Part shown: piece after piece, positions 1 through 10,636 of the stretch | Layout of the letters: each line of letters starts with the position of its first letter | Position numbering within the stretch: position 1 is the stretch's first letter | NCBI RefSeq assembly: GCF_000247695.1 | Contig: NW_004624805.1 | Span: 4,160,670-4,224,669 of the forward strand | Length of the DNA stretch: 64,000 bases | Direction of reading: 5' to 3' | DNA from: Heterocephalus glaber | Taxonomy: Eukaryota > Chordata > Mammalia > Rodentia > Bathyergidae | Made by a program: the position numbers and the translations under genes | The notes under the pieces: generated by a model | The model's input: only the letters and a program-made list of their open reading frames with translations | The model's database searches: none | What the model was told of the DNA's origin: nothing

Positions 1-250
1 TGCCCTAGGAGCCTGGGATGGAGGCTGGGGAGCTTCCTTCTGGGTTCTGGGACTGGCTCACCTTCTCTGCCCTAGGAGCTTGGGATGGTGGCAGGGGAGC
101 TTCCTTCTGGGTGCTGGGACCAGCTCAGCTTCTCTGCCCTAGGAGCTTGGGATGGCAGCAGGGGAGCTTCCTTCTAGGTGCTGGGACAGGCTCACCTTCT
201 CTGCCCTAAGAGCTTGGGATGGTGGCGGGGGAGCTTCCTTCTGGGTGCTC
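1..250. repeat. 67-bp minisatellite, right end of array
   Basis: A unit beginning TGCCCTAGGAGC starts at 1, 68, 135 and 202, an exact 67-base period. Three full units and about 49 bases of a fourth are present, and the array continues past the left edge. Each unit holds GAGCTTCCTTCTGGGTGCTG. Units differ by a few substitutions (CTAGG/CTAAG, GGTGG/GGCAG). Because 67 is not a multiple of 3, the 63-codon open frame at 18-209 changes reading frame with each unit and is not a protein repeat. Confidence 0.93.
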
Positions 251-1760
251 AGTCAGACTTTCATTAATCCTCTTGCTCTGGAGCAGTGGTTTAGAAATTA
301 TGTATCCTAATCTGACTATCATGGGATTTACTTTTTAAACATTTGTCATACTAATTCAATGAAGCCTAAAGTTAACTGATAACTTCCACTGGAACACACA
401 ACTGTCTTAAAACTCCTTGACTTTCTCACCCTGTCCTGTCTTACTCATTACTGTGATACTATTTTAAATTATCTTGTTTAATAGTGCTCAAATCAATCAT
501 GTATTGTGGTTCTTTTACATAATGCTGAGACTGCCCTTGTGTTTTCAGATTTATTTTCTCAACATTGGTTCTTCCACCTGTCTTTAACTTCCTTAGATAC
601 ATTCTTTTTTGATCCGTGAGAAGCAAATTCTCTGTTTATTCACTAAAATGTTCTCTCTTTTTTTCTCCATCTTGACTAAGATTGAAACCCTAAGAAGATA
701 TTGATATATTTTCTTCTCATCTCTGTGGTATGTATTGAGAAATCTGCTGTCAATCTAATAATTACTTTCTAGTTGTTTGTTTTGGAGTTTTGTTGTTGTT
801 GTTGTTTTTGTTGCTTTCATTTTTGAGAGAATTTCACTACATGTCCCAGGCTGGCCTAGAACTCACCACAATTCTCCTGCCTCAGCTTCCTGACTGCTGG
901 AATTACAGGTGTGCACAGGCATGCACAGGCATGCACCAGACTGGCTTAATCATTTTTATTTTGTGTGTGATCTCTTTTCCCTTTTTGCTATGCAAAATTT
1001 CTTTTTATTTAATGTTTAATAGTTTCACTAGGAGCTATTTAGGTATGTTTCTATTAATACCTGTGCAGTTCAAGAACCCTTAGGATTCTTTCATTTGCAG
1101 GTTCATGTCTTTAGTCAGTTCAGAGTCATCATCTGCTTTTCTTTGAATATTTTTTCTACTCTTTTTTCTCTATTACATATCTCTATCTGTAACTCTTATT
1201 AGATTTGTGAAATATTGTATTTTTCCTTATCTCAGACACCCTCATATTTCTCATCTGGTCTCTGCTGCATTCTAGGGGATATCTTCTAATAGCTATCTGG
1301 TAATTATCTCTTCAAATGAGCTAATAGGCTACATAATCCATCCATTGAGTTTTCCATTCATTGACTATATTTCTCATATCTAGAAGGCCTAATTAGTTAT
1401 TTTGAACCTCACTTTCTTTATACATAAGGTCTTGATCTTTCCTTCAGAATTTCATTACTTATATTTTTAAGCATTTTTAACATACTTCCCCTCTCCACAG
1501 TGCATTTATGACCTCAAGTTCTTGGGACTTGAATCCAACAGTTTATTGTGTCTATCTATTCTTGGTCATAGTGATTATTTCACTATATTCTAAAAATATT
1601 TTTTAAAAATCATGCACTCATCTTTAATGGAGTCTATTTGCTGAGAAAATACAGTGAGCCTGTGTTGTTGGAGTATCACAATGTGTGATTTGGGATTCCA
1701 GGCATTCTGAGCATATCCACTTTGGGACAGCCTGTTATAGTTATTTCTCTGTGAGGAGTT
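251..1760 (-). mobile_element. Old LINE-1 3' region, antisense, AT-rich (tentative)
   Basis: A T-rich, gene-free stretch resembling the antisense 3' region of old mammalian L1 elements. Examples are the words around 737-760 (TTGAGAAATCTGCTGTCAAT) and 1260-1360. A B1-like SINE interrupts it at 820-937. I could not find its ends, and part of it may be unrelated unique sequence. A profile search against old L1 3' models would decide. Confidence 0.4.
820..937 (-). mobile_element. B1-like (7SL-derived) SINE, antisense
   Basis: The antisense B1 landmarks are in order: TTTTGAGAGAATTTCACTAC, CCCAGGCTGGCCTAGAACTC, TCCTGCCTCAGCTTCC and GCTGGAATTACAGGTGTGCA. A GTT-rich run (790-815) precedes it and is the complement of an A-rich tail. 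The open frame across 790-1083 is only the repeat read through. Confidence 0.85.
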
Positions 1761-2610
1761 TCTTGAGCCATGTAGATGTTTGCTTGTTTCCTTAATAGAT
1801 TAAAGACATGTTTTGGATCTAAAACCCAAGGGCAAGCCTGGGGCTTCATTTTCTCTAGAGAGTCTTTTTCTCCTCAACTCAAACTGAGACAGCTTTCTTG
1901 TCTTCTCCCTGTGCCAATAGACAGATTTCTTCTAATCCCCTTTCTACTGTTGCTCAACTCTTCAAAAGTTCCCAGCTTGTACTGAGAGTTCCAAGACCTT
2001 GTCTCCTGTCCCTGGATGGGTGTTAAAACTCTAGCCCCTTGGTTTACTGAGTCTAAAAGTAAATTCCAAGAATAGTCCTGGACATACTGCTCTGATATTT
2101 GGCCTCATCATTTCTGATAGTTATGATCTCAGCTATGCAATTTTTAAATGACTTTTAGGTATCCAGAATTTCTGTGAGTTTGTGGCAGGAGAGACTTCAA
2201 GTTTCTTATCCATCATCTTTCTGGGACTAGAAATCTCCTTCTCCATTTGCTCATGTGGCCACCTCCCAAGAAATATAATTGGAGAGTAATCTGTGACTAT
2301 TTATACAGCTCCAAAACACATTAGTTGAATCAAAATATTTGGCCAATAACCCAGATATTTTTGTCTACATGGTGCCAAATATCCAGATGTGTGTGTCCAA
2401 TTTATAAGCTGCTTCAAAATATAATAAACTTGAATTATTAAGCACATTGCTATTTCACAAATTCATGGATCCTGTTTATAAATTTTGTCTTTTAATATAA
2501 TTCATTATATTAGAGCATGTAACTTTCATTTTATCACATGGATTTGTAATTCTCTTCCTCATTGCTGTTGTTTAGTGTTTAATTGTTTCACTGGGAACTA
2601 TTTTTTCACA
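1761..2610. other. Unassigned AT-rich sequence
   Basis: I see no gene, recognisable repeat or RNA here. The 69-codon frame at 1776-1985 has no domain and is not supported. Confidence 0.5.
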
Positions 2611-2990
2611 AAACAGTATTGAGGTCAACAAGTATTTATTGAATTTCTAGATGAGGGTGAAAAGAATGAAAACTCCTTCTGCCCTCAGGGATATTAAAAT
2701 CTAGTTCTATTTATTTAATTATTCACTCCATTTTTTTTTAATGAGCACACATCGTGTCCCTGTGGAAACAGTGATGAACAAAACATTGCCCCTGTCCTCT
2801 GAAGTAGACTATTTCGTGGGACACAGATGAGAAAATTAATCAGGGACGGGTTGTGGAGCTCAGTAGCACAGCACTAGCATAGTGTGCTGGAGGCTCTCAG
2901 TTCAATACACAGTACCACAAAAAAAGAAATCACATAAATAATATATAATAATCATAATCAATTTAATGTATCAAAGCACAACACTGTGAT
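2611..2990 (+). mobile_element. Old L2/MER-type fossil, plus strand
   Basis: The text follows the familiar 3' portion of ancient LINE copies: AACAAGTATTTATTGAATTTC near 2620, then a transfer-length block with GTGATGAACAAAACATTGCC at 2770-2789. An ID-like SINE interrupts it at about 2844-2925. The identification rests on a weak pattern match. Confidence 0.45.
2844..2925 (+). mobile_element. Degenerate ID-like SINE
   Basis: A tRNA-like head (GTGGAGCTCAGTAGCA, an A-box relic) is followed by a B-box relic (AGTTCAATACACAGTACCAC) and a short A-run. It is much more diverged than the other ID copies in the window, so it probably belongs to an older subfamily. Confidence 0.65.
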
Positions 2991-3101
2991 AGAATATCAG
3001 ACAGTCTCAGAAAGAACTGCCCAATTTCTCAAAATAATTGGTTCATTTGTTGGAATATGTGGGGAGAACCCTGATGAGATGTAGTCCTTGGAAAACAAAT
3101 G

Positions 3102-3121
3102 GGAGAGAGAGAGAGAGAGAG
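3102..3121. repeat. (GA)n microsatellite
   Basis: About ten GA units, without interruptions. Confidence 0.9.
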
Positions 3122-3159
3122 GCAAGCTGCTCTTGCCTGAGACCCAGTATATATAAGGG

Positions 3160-3360
3160 ATGTTCAAAATATATAGTGAATGTTTAATTTTTAAAATTTT
3201 ATTACAGTAAAAGATACACTGTCATTAATCCCTCTCAAAATATTCTCCCTTGATTTAAATACAGTTATCTCATCATCTTTGCCACTTTCTGGAGCAGTTC
3301 TGAAGGTCCTCTTTCATGTCTTTACAAGATGTGGTCAAAAACACAGCAAATGCTTCTTCT
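3160..3360 (-). mobile_element. mariner transposase 3' remnant, minus strand
   Basis: Read on the minus strand, this block matches the end of a mariner transposase gene: a CAGAAAGTGGCAAAGATG stretch (QKW-like) followed by AGGGAGAATATTTTGAGAGG (REYFER-like) and an AT-rich tail ending near ATTTTGAACATCCC, which resembles a mariner terminal repeat. It lies back-to-back with the plus-strand remnant that follows. No intact frame remains. Confidence 0.6.
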
Positions 3361-3735
3361 AAGTACCATCCAATGGAAAAGCAGCCTTGTAAAAACAGCA
3401 CAGCAAGTCCTCATCCACCTTACTCGTGAGATCTGGCACCGTGCAACTTCTGCCTCTACCCCTAAGCCAAGATGACCATGAAAGGTAAATGTTTTGAGTC
3501 AATTCAGGACATCAAGGAAGCCACAACAGCAAGCTACAGGCACTCAGGAAAAGAGGACTTCCAGAAGTGCTTCCAAAAGTGGCAAGAAAAGTGGGATAAG
3601 AGTGTTCAAAGCACGCAGGAGTATTCTGAGGGGGTTAATGGCAATGTGTCTCTTACTTTAATACATTTAAAGCTTTTAAAAGTCATCTTATTTTTCTATT
3701 CTACCTAATACAAAAGTAAATGAGCAGAGGTGGTC
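3361..3735 (+). pseudogene. mariner-family transposase C-terminal remnant
   Basis: The open stretch at 3472-3708 (78 codons) and the bases just upstream encode the C-terminal end of a mariner-type transposase. Upstream of its first ATG, with a stop in between, the frame reads the DLAPCNF-type catalytic-end motif (about 3435-3460). Inside are MTMKGKCFESIQDIKEA, EDFQKCFQKWQEKWDKSVQS and a YSEGVNGN segment, the usual order of this family's tail. Transposases of this family are about 340 residues and use a DDD catalytic triad. Only the last quarter is present, so the copy is dead. The frame survives by chance or recent loss of constraint and I do not propose a host gene. Confidence 0.75.
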
Positions 3736-4990
3736 AGAAGACAAAGGGCACCATGTGCAAGGGCAGCTTGTGTCTGGAAGAACTGGAAGGTGAAGCTTGA
3801 TGAGAAGGGTGAGTACACTTCTTTTACCTGCCTGTTTCTGAGGACACCCTCCCTGCCTCCCTTCCTCTGCATTCCATCCCTGAGGCCACAGAGGAGCTGC
3901 CATCAAGCGCCTGCTTGTCCATCTGCGCATGACAGCCGTGTCAGCCATCAGCACGCTGAGGATAACTGTTTGCAGAGGACACAGAAATGTTGTTGGGGAG
4001 GGAAGGAAATGCTTTCCTTCAGAAAGCAGCCACAGTGAGAGGCAATGGAAGCAGACCATGTGGTGCCCAGCGCCACCTGCACGACTGTCCTTCCTGCAGC
4101 CTGCGAACATGAAGCGGCTGAATACGTCCCTTCTCCTCGGCCCTAAGATAGTTCTCCTGGGCATTACTTGCCACCACAAGCTCTGGCACACAGAGCAAAA
4201 TGGCACCAGGGAACAGGAACGCCCATCGTAAGGCTGAGTTTTGGTCTGCAAGGTAGAGCAACCCCCACTAGGAGCAAGACAGACACCCCACACCTCACAA
4301 ATACTGTAGTCTACCCTTATATTTCCAACAACTTTTGAAATCTCTAGCTTTTGCTGGCATTAGCCTGCAACTGTGGCTGATTCCATGAATATCATGTTGA
4401 AGTGACATAAAACCCCTTTTCCTAAAGCCTCAAGGATGAACTCATATTGCAGTCAGCACATCAAGACTCACTGATCTGAGCTGGTATGAAAGCCCCCAAG
4501 AACAGAGGGGTGGACAGGTGCTAGTGAAGTGAGCTCAAGGCTTTGATCCTCAGGCTGGAGGTCTGGTTGCTACAAGCCCATGGAGGGAACTATTGTGCAG
4601 GTCTATGGTGCCATGGAGGTAAGAAGATGGTGGAACTCCATACCCCTTGCCAAACAAGTCACAAGGACGATTTCCAGGCTCTGTCTTCCATTCTCTTCTT
4701 GTGTTCTGGTGCCTTATTTGGATTGCAAATGCACACACACAGCAAAGGGTCCCCGCTGGCTGAGATGTCAGGAGGCATTTGTTATTCCAATCACTTGTAT
4801 GAAGAAGCCACAATAGCTCTGGTTCACATTTAGTGTCTTTGAAAGCAGATTTCTTACATGTGGAACTCCACTGCCCAGTACAAGCTTCCTGAATTTACAA
4901 TATACCCAAAGGGCAGACACGAGGGCCAGGCCTCTTTGAAGGGCCTCACTGTAGGGGTGCTGGATATGTCTAATGTTCAAGCAAGAGCCC
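3736..4990. other. Unassigned sequence without supported gene
   Basis: There are overlapping frames on both strands, including 201 codons at 3688-4293 minus. None has a domain, and the region lacks clear splice or promoter structure. Confidence 0.55.
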
Positions 4991-5335
4991 CTTTATGAAA
5001 GACAAAGCACTTTGAAGATTTAATGACTTGAAAAATATTCACGAGATAGTATATGAAAGAGTCAAACTACATAAAATTGTGTACAGAGCAACCCCATTTC
5101 TACAAGCATAGGTATCTGTGTGAGTGTGTGTGGTCAGTGTGTTTGTGCACTTGTGTGTGCAGACATTTAGGAGATCCTGAAGTGATACACACCAAAACGT
5201 TAGTACGGTCACGTTGTAGGGAATAGAGGAGGGTGGAAAGGATGACTTTGTTTCCTTTTCTTTGCTTAACCACATCTTCTCATTTTTCTACAATGAATGT
5301 ACGTAATTTGGATAACTGTTTAAAGTTGTTTTTCA
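4991..5335 (+). mobile_element. Old LINE 3'-end-like fossil (tentative)
   Basis: The block contains the order AAAATATTCACGAGATAGTATATG, ACCCCATTTCTACAAGCATA, ACACCAAAACGTTAGTA and TTTTTCTACAATGAATGTA, which I associate with the 3' ends of old mammalian L1-type copies. The family name is not assigned. Confidence 0.4.
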
Positions 5336-5950
5336 AAGCTATATCTGGCAGATTTCTTATAAACAAGTATTGACATCTCACAGTTTTAGGGGGTTTTTGT
5401 TACTGTTTCACAGAGGGAAGATGAAGAGAGGCGTGTGCAGTGCGTGGTGATACACAGCTGGATTGCAATGACCCGGTGGGATGTGGGTACCTGTGTCCGA
5501 GGACACCACATTACCCACGGAAAGATGGGTCTCTAGCTTCTCATTCTTGCTCCACTAATCATAAATAAGCCCACATGATAATAGGTGGCTGGTACTAAAG
5601 CACATAATTCCTCCATAATCAGGCTTTTATACTCAGTCCAGATAACTATATGCTCATTACTTGTTTCCTGAGGTTTAGTAGAAACCATTTAATCACTATG
5701 CTCCAACAGACCACCTCCCAGCCCCAATAGATGAAATCCCCAATTAAGCCAAGATGCTGTTTTGTACTCTAAATACTTATTAGCGGTTCTTAAATGGCCT
5801 TACCTGCTCCCATTCAACTTAATGGCTCTATCCTAAGACTCCCAGAACTGACATGGGAAAACCTTAAATGGATTTCTCTCTCAGCTGCCCTCACTATCAC
5901 AGAGATACATGCACACACACGAGCATTGCCCCCATGATTCTTAGTGCCCA
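5336..5950. other. Unassigned sequence
   Basis: No gene, RNA or recognisable repeat is seen. Confidence 0.5.
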
Positions 5951-5954
5951 CGAA

Positions 5955-6170
5955 TACGGCCTTCGGTGTCAGACAGTCTCAGTTGGTTAGCCTTAGCTGC
6001 ATCTTAGGTGTCACAATAACCCTAGGAGGTCAGTAATATTATCCTCCATTCTGCAGATAGACAAATCGAGGCTCACAAAAGTTAAGGCTCTTGCTCAAGG
6101 TCATGCAGAGAGGAAATGAATGCTGGAAACTGAATTCACATTTACCTAACTCCAGGGCCTGTGGTTTATT
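5955..6170 (-). mobile_element. MIR SINE, antisense
   Basis: The core is recognisable on the minus strand. The plus strand reads ATTATCCTCCATTCTGCAGA, AGGCTCACAAAAGTTAAGGC, CTTGCTCAAGGTCATGCAGA and CTCCAGGGCCTGTG, the reverse of the conserved MIR core and tRNA-like part. It is an ancient, immobile mammalian SINE. Confidence 0.8.
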
Positions 6171-7080
6171 TTTTCTTTGTGTTTTAATCTCCTGCTAGTT
6201 TATTCCCACTGTTCCTACAAGAATTTGACTCCATGGGATGTGTACATCTTCAGAACTTATGTCACCAAGTTGTCTGAGGCAACTGTGGTTTTCATCCCCA
6301 GCAAACTCTTCCAAGAAACAGATGAGATTCTTTCTTCTTGTATTTTCGCTCCCTCCCATTTTCTGCTGATGTGCTACACATGCACACATGCACGCACACA
6401 CATGCACACGGTCTTCATGAAATAACTGCTTGCATTTAACAGTGTTTAATGGGGCTCAGACCCTGCGAGGGCCTCGGGGGAGCCTGCGCCAGGTAGCAGC
6501 TTAGGTGGCTGCCCTGATGCAAGTGATGAGGTACTGAGATTTCTTCTTAGAATCTGAGTTGAGGCCACTCCTTTCTTCCTAGGATGGTTGCTGAAGGGCT
6601 CCTCATCTTTCCTGCTTCTTGCAAACAGCAGCTGGACAGGCCATGGAGAGCTGGAGGCATGGCCATTTTTAAGGGACCCCAGAGAACGTGAATGACTTGG
6701 CTTCACTGGTTCGATGTACCTCACAGGGTAGTTTCTGGGGACGATGAGTTTTGATAAAACACAGTGCATGACCACACACCATGTGTGACTTCTTCGTAAA
6801 GGACAAAGCAGTCAGAAACCATGACCGTGAGGAGCACAACAGGGGGCAGAGAAGGTGGAGGGGGAGTCCAGGGGACACAGATTCATCGGAAAAGTGGGGG
6901 TGTGCATATATAATTGTGTAGATGTGTAGATGCACCCAGAGCTGAGCCTTAGACTGAATCCAGCGTGATTTTTGATGCTTAATATTGAGCTCAACACCCA
7001 AATGTTAGCCTCGCCAGCTGCCCCCTGAATAAACACACCGTGTTCCACTGGAAGGAGGAGTAAGCTGACACAAGCCATTG
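6171..7080. other. Unassigned sequence
   Basis: A short CA-rich tract lies at 6376-6412. Frames of 82-110 codons occur on both strands and overlap one another. None carries a recognisable domain. Confidence 0.5.
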
Positions 7081-7084
7081 TTCA

Positions 7085-7330
7085 GATGGCAATTACAGTA
7101 ATGAGGGAAAGCTAAGTGCCGCGAAGGCTAATCCAGCTGCTCTGTTGATAAAGCGTAACAAAGGTGCCACCGAGAAGCCAGCCAGAGTTAATTTGCACTT
7201 TTCTCCACAGGCCGGAGGGTGCCTATACCACAACTGCCCTCCTAACTAAACACCGGCTAATTACGCATGTTAATTACCAGCCCAGGGTCAGACCCGAGGC
7301 TGGTTAAAGACCCTGGAAGGCTAAGCGCAG
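7085..7330. promoter_or_regulatory. Candidate conserved non-coding element (enhancer-like)
   Basis: This repeat-free block is dense in homeodomain-type cores: CAATTACAGTAATGAG at 7090, GGCTAATCC near 7126, AGTTAATTTGC near 7187, and the near-palindromic TAATTACGCATGTTAATTA at about 7258-7276. Its composition (balanced GC, many short TF cores, no ORF, no repeat) is typical of developmental conserved elements. Function is inferred from motif density only. Alignment to other mammals would test it. Confidence 0.35.
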
Positions 7331-7577
7331 CAAATCTTCCTGGAGTGTGGCAGAGGTGAAAGCTGGACATGCAAATCCTTCTAATCGGTTCCCACCACCT
7401 CAAAGAAACATGAATGATGCACAGATGAAACTAATTCCATCCTTGAGCTCAGCAACACACCCTTCTTCCTTCTTGCCTCCTAAGCTCCCCCGGCCCCAGA
7501 TAGTTTTCCTTGCTTTCTCTCTTTCTACACAGAACATGCTATCAGTGAAAAACTTAACAAAAACAAATTAATAAATC
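7331..7577. other. Unassigned sequence
   Basis: No gene or repeat is recognised. Confidence 0.5.
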
Positions 7578-7584
7578 AAATTCA

Positions 7585-7664
7585 TTTTTTTTTACCAGGG
7601 ATCAAACTCAGGATCTTTCACTTTCGAGGCAGGCGGCCAAACCACTGAGCTAAATCCCCGGCCC
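7585..7664 (-). mobile_element. ID SINE (tRNA-derived), antisense
   Basis: A T-run (complement of the A-tail) is followed by the complement of the B-box region, ACCAGGGATCAAACTCAGG, and the A-box, CCACTGAGCTAAATCCCCGG. The flanking duplication AATTCAT is seen at 7578-7584 and again near 7668. Confidence 0.93.
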
Positions 7665-7665
7665 T

Positions 7666-7960
7666 TCGAATTCATTATTAACAGAGCAAACGGTTCCACA
7701 TTGTATGATGATTCCATTTATATAACATCCTAGGAAAGGCAAAGCCATAGGGACAGAGGATAGATCCGTGGTTGTCAGGGGTGGGGCTGAGCAGAGAGGG
7801 ACGGCCGGAGAGAATTTGGGGCACGATAGCAGTATTCTATGCATGAGTGCCGTGCCCAGTACATAGCTGTGCCATGCATTTGTCAAACCAGCGTGCCTGT
7901 ACACCACAAGCAGTCTGTTTTGCTGAATTTTATGGTGTGAAAATTAGAAAGAAATGTTTT
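7666..7960 (+). mobile_element. Old L1 3'-end fossil, plus strand
   Basis: Words in the order known from the 3' end of old L1 copies are present: CATTGTATGATGATTCCATT, then GGCAAAGCCATAGGGACAG, GTGGTTGTCAGGGGTGGGGC and a terminal CTGAATTTTATGGTGTGAA. The copy is truncated and non-coding. Confidence 0.65.
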
Positions 7961-7990
7961 GTTTTGAAAAAAAGCTTGCTCTTGCTCTTT

Positions 7991-8071
7991 CTTTTTTTAG
8001 TACTGGGGATCAAACTCAGGACCTTGCATCTGCGAGGCAGGCACGGCGCCACTGAGCTAAATCCCCAGCAC
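7991..8071 (-). mobile_element. ID SINE, antisense, with 14-bp TSD
   Basis: The antisense ID reads TAGTACTGGGGATCAAACTC through CCACTGAGCTAAATCCCCAG. A perfect target-site duplication, TGCTCTTGCTCTTT, flanks it at 7977-7990 and 8072-8085, so L1-type priming inserted it. Confidence 0.95.
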
Positions 8072-8085
8072 TGCTCTTGCTCTTT

Positions 8086-8958
8086 TTGACAATTTTTTGT
8101 TAATTTGCCTTTATTACTAGAAATTCCTAAGATACCTTCCTCTGACAAAGGACATCTTTGAAATTCTAACCAAAATGAGGGGCAAGGGAAACATTTGCTG
8201 GTGTCACTAATTTGTCATAAATGCCCTGTATCTACTGTTTTTGAAATGATTAAAGCAGGTGTGCATTTTTTTTCCATGGGAATGTTAAACTGCTGTCTCC
8301 AACAGCAGAGTGGACCAAAGACTGGAACAATCTTCCAGGGAGATCAGTGAAGTCCTAATCTACATTACGCCAAAACACTTGGCTGCACAGTGGAAAGTTC
8401 AGTCAGTTACCCAGCTGTTGTGTCTCTCTGTGTCCCCCACCTCTGGAACTGTTCAGAGACAGGTTTCAGATCCTGCAGCTGATGCCAGGAGACACCACCA
8501 TAGTTGGCAGCTTTCCCCAGTGACACATGTTCTCTACACGTACTTAGCACTCTGCACTGGGCAGCTCCAACCTGAAGTTCTTTGTCATCTTAACAGCAGT
8601 TGCTTAAAAAAGACAAATCAGAGACTTTATGATGAGTTACAATATATATCTTTCTCCTCTTCTGGGGCAGGCCAGTAACAGCAACTCAAAACAGGGTGTT
8701 ATGAAAAGGCAGCCCTAAATATCACAAAGGTCATTAATTAGCACAACAACTGAAGACCTTAAAATTTCCAGAATAATCACACCAGGACTGACAGAGAGTT
8801 TTGCACTCATTTGTAATGTGAAGTACTTAACCAACAAGTTAAAGATCCTTCAAGTTCCTGAGTCTGTTAACATCTGAGTAGTTTTCTATCACTTAAGTGG
8901 GGTTGTCTGATTAGGGCTGACAGACGTAAATGAGAAAACAAGGTTTATCCACACACTC

Positions 8959-8960
<2 letters not shown>
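8086..8960. other. Unassigned sequence
   Basis: No repeat is recognised. The 122-codon frame at 8310-8678 has no domain or gene structure and is not called. Confidence 0.5.

Positions 8961-8988
<28 letters not shown>
8961..8988. repeat. (TG)14 microsatellite
   Basis: An uninterrupted TG run ending in GTGCGC. Confidence 0.95.
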
Positions 8989-8991
<3 letters not shown>

Positions 8992-9144
8992 ACTGGAAAT
9001 ATGATAATATGATGAAAGTAGATCCTAAGACGCTCGCAGGTTTATCCCCGCAAAATTGTATGCATACCCTTGTTGCAGAAGCAAAAGGGGAGAAACAGCC
9101 TGAGTCAGACTTCTACCTGTCCGCTGGGTGACCACGTTGAGTGA

Positions 9145-9185
9145 CCTACATGGCGCGGGGGCGGGGCTTATCCCGGAAGTAAGGC
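9145..9185. promoter_or_regulatory. GC-box plus ETS motif cluster (promoter-like)
   Basis: CATGGCGCGGGGGCGGGGCT carries a consensus Sp/KLF GC box and is followed within ten bases by CCCGGAAGT, a consensus ETS (GABPA-type) site. This pairing is common at TATA-less mammalian promoters. No attached exon is visible and the CpG-rich core is only about 40 bases, so a chance cluster or an LTR-derived site is possible. Confidence 0.3.
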
Positions 9186-9365
9186 TCAGGGTAGCAGAAG
9201 CCTTAAGGGTGACTCTGGTTGGCTTTGCTTGATTATAAGGACAAGAGAACACTCATATTTACTAAAATCTTGGAGTTTGTTGGAAAAAAAAAAAAGAACT
9301 GGATCTGAAATGGGAAAATGATAAGAAACCAAGCAAGACAGCTCTGAAGACCAGCAGTTTAATTT

Positions 9366-9454
9366 TGTTGTTGTTTTTTGGTACCAGGGATCGAACTTGG
9401 GTCCTTGCACTTGCGCAGCAGGCAGCAAAACCACTGAGCTAAATCCCTGGCCCC
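9366..9454 (-). mobile_element. ID SINE, antisense, with 16-bp TSD
   Basis: The antisense ID has TTTTTTGGTACCAGGGATCG at the tail end and ACCACTGAGCTAAATCCCTG at the head. The target-site duplication ACCAGCAGTTTAATTT is exact at 9350-9365 and 9455-9470. Confidence 0.96.
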
Positions 9455-9480
9455 ACCAGCAGTTTAATTTCTCTTTCTCA

Positions 9481-9622
9481 GGCCTAGTAATATCAGCACT
9501 CCAGAGGCTGAGGCAGAAGGATCATGGCAAGTTCAAGGCCAGCTGGGCTACGTCTGAGTTCAAGGCGAACCTGAACTACCTAGCAAATCTCTGTCACAAA
9601 TAAAACAAAACAAAACAAAAAC
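9481..9622 (+). mobile_element. B1-like SINE, plus strand
   Basis: 7SL-like order: CCTAGTAATATCAGCACTCC, GAGGCTGAGGCAGAAGGATC, AGTTCAAGGCCAGCTGGGCT and a terminal (ACAAA)n tail at 9600-9622. It is diverged from the B1 consensus in the head. Confidence 0.85.
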
Positions 9623-10636
9623 CTTCCTGTTTTAGATGCCTCATAGTTTTAACTTGTTCCTGGCTCATCATGACTTCTCCGGCCTTCTCTTACTCTGGCC
9701 TAAACCACTGCAAAGTTGCTGGTTCACACTGTTTCCTAGTTAAAAACTCAGACAGAAAATCCAATTGGTTCGGCCCTTTCTTCTGTGCCAGGCCCCACAA
9801 TTTGTCATTGTCAGCCTATGAATTGACAGCCCAGCAGCAGTGTCAACTCAGATAGCCTTCTGGACAATCGGGGCTCTGCACGGGCAGTTCCCTATAGCGA
9901 GATGGTAAGACTGCAGGATGGGCTCGTGTGCCCTAATAGCTGAGTATCTTCTTTAACAGGGGTTTCCAACTCCAATGCCTGTGGCAGCCCAGCAGGGAGG
10001 AACACACAAGTTAAACTGGTCTGGTCAACAGCATGCACTGGCTAAGTGGGGAAGGCTTCGGGGAACTTGAAAACACAGCCTGGTATAAAAGGAACAAGAA
10101 AACCAGCTCTGATTGATTGGCTGACACATAGAAAAAGAGGCTGAGTTGTCACAAATCTTCCAATTTTTCAGTGGAAACCAGAAATCTGATATTTTATGTA
10201 AATTCTCTGAAATGTTTAAGTGGGCTCAGACTTTTTAAACAGGTGGGCCCAACAGAGGCCTCCAGGCCCGCCTCTCCTAAGGGAAGGAGATATCACCAGC
10301 TTTAAAGGAAGCCAGTTCTGACCACCTAAAGTTCCTTCATTTGATTCAATCCCTACCATAAATAAGTAGCACAACATAACACTGCCTAGCATAAAATTCC
10401 TTCATGTACTGGAATCTAAATCTGCTCCCCACAGTGTGTCCCGTATGACATGCAGGGCAAGATTCAAAAGCCTCCTCCCTCAGCCAGTAGCCAAGTGCAT
10501 ACTTGAGGGAAACTCTCAGAGCGCACCTCCGTCTTCTCATTCCATTTCTCCAGACGTCCGTCATGAGATTTGCTCCCTTCACCATCCTGGGAGCCCCATT
10601 GGTTATGTCTCACTCGGATTATAGTAGTTAGAATCT
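9623..10636. other. Unassigned unique sequence
   Basis: No gene, RNA or recognisable repeat is seen. Confidence 0.5.

Noticed and set aside
18..209. 63-codon frame in the minisatellite
   Set aside because: The 67-base unit shifts frame at each copy, so it is not a coding repeat.
3688..4293. 201-codon minus frame next to the mariner remnant
   Set aside because: No recognisable protein family; overlapped by plus-strand frames, and its end lies in the mariner tail.
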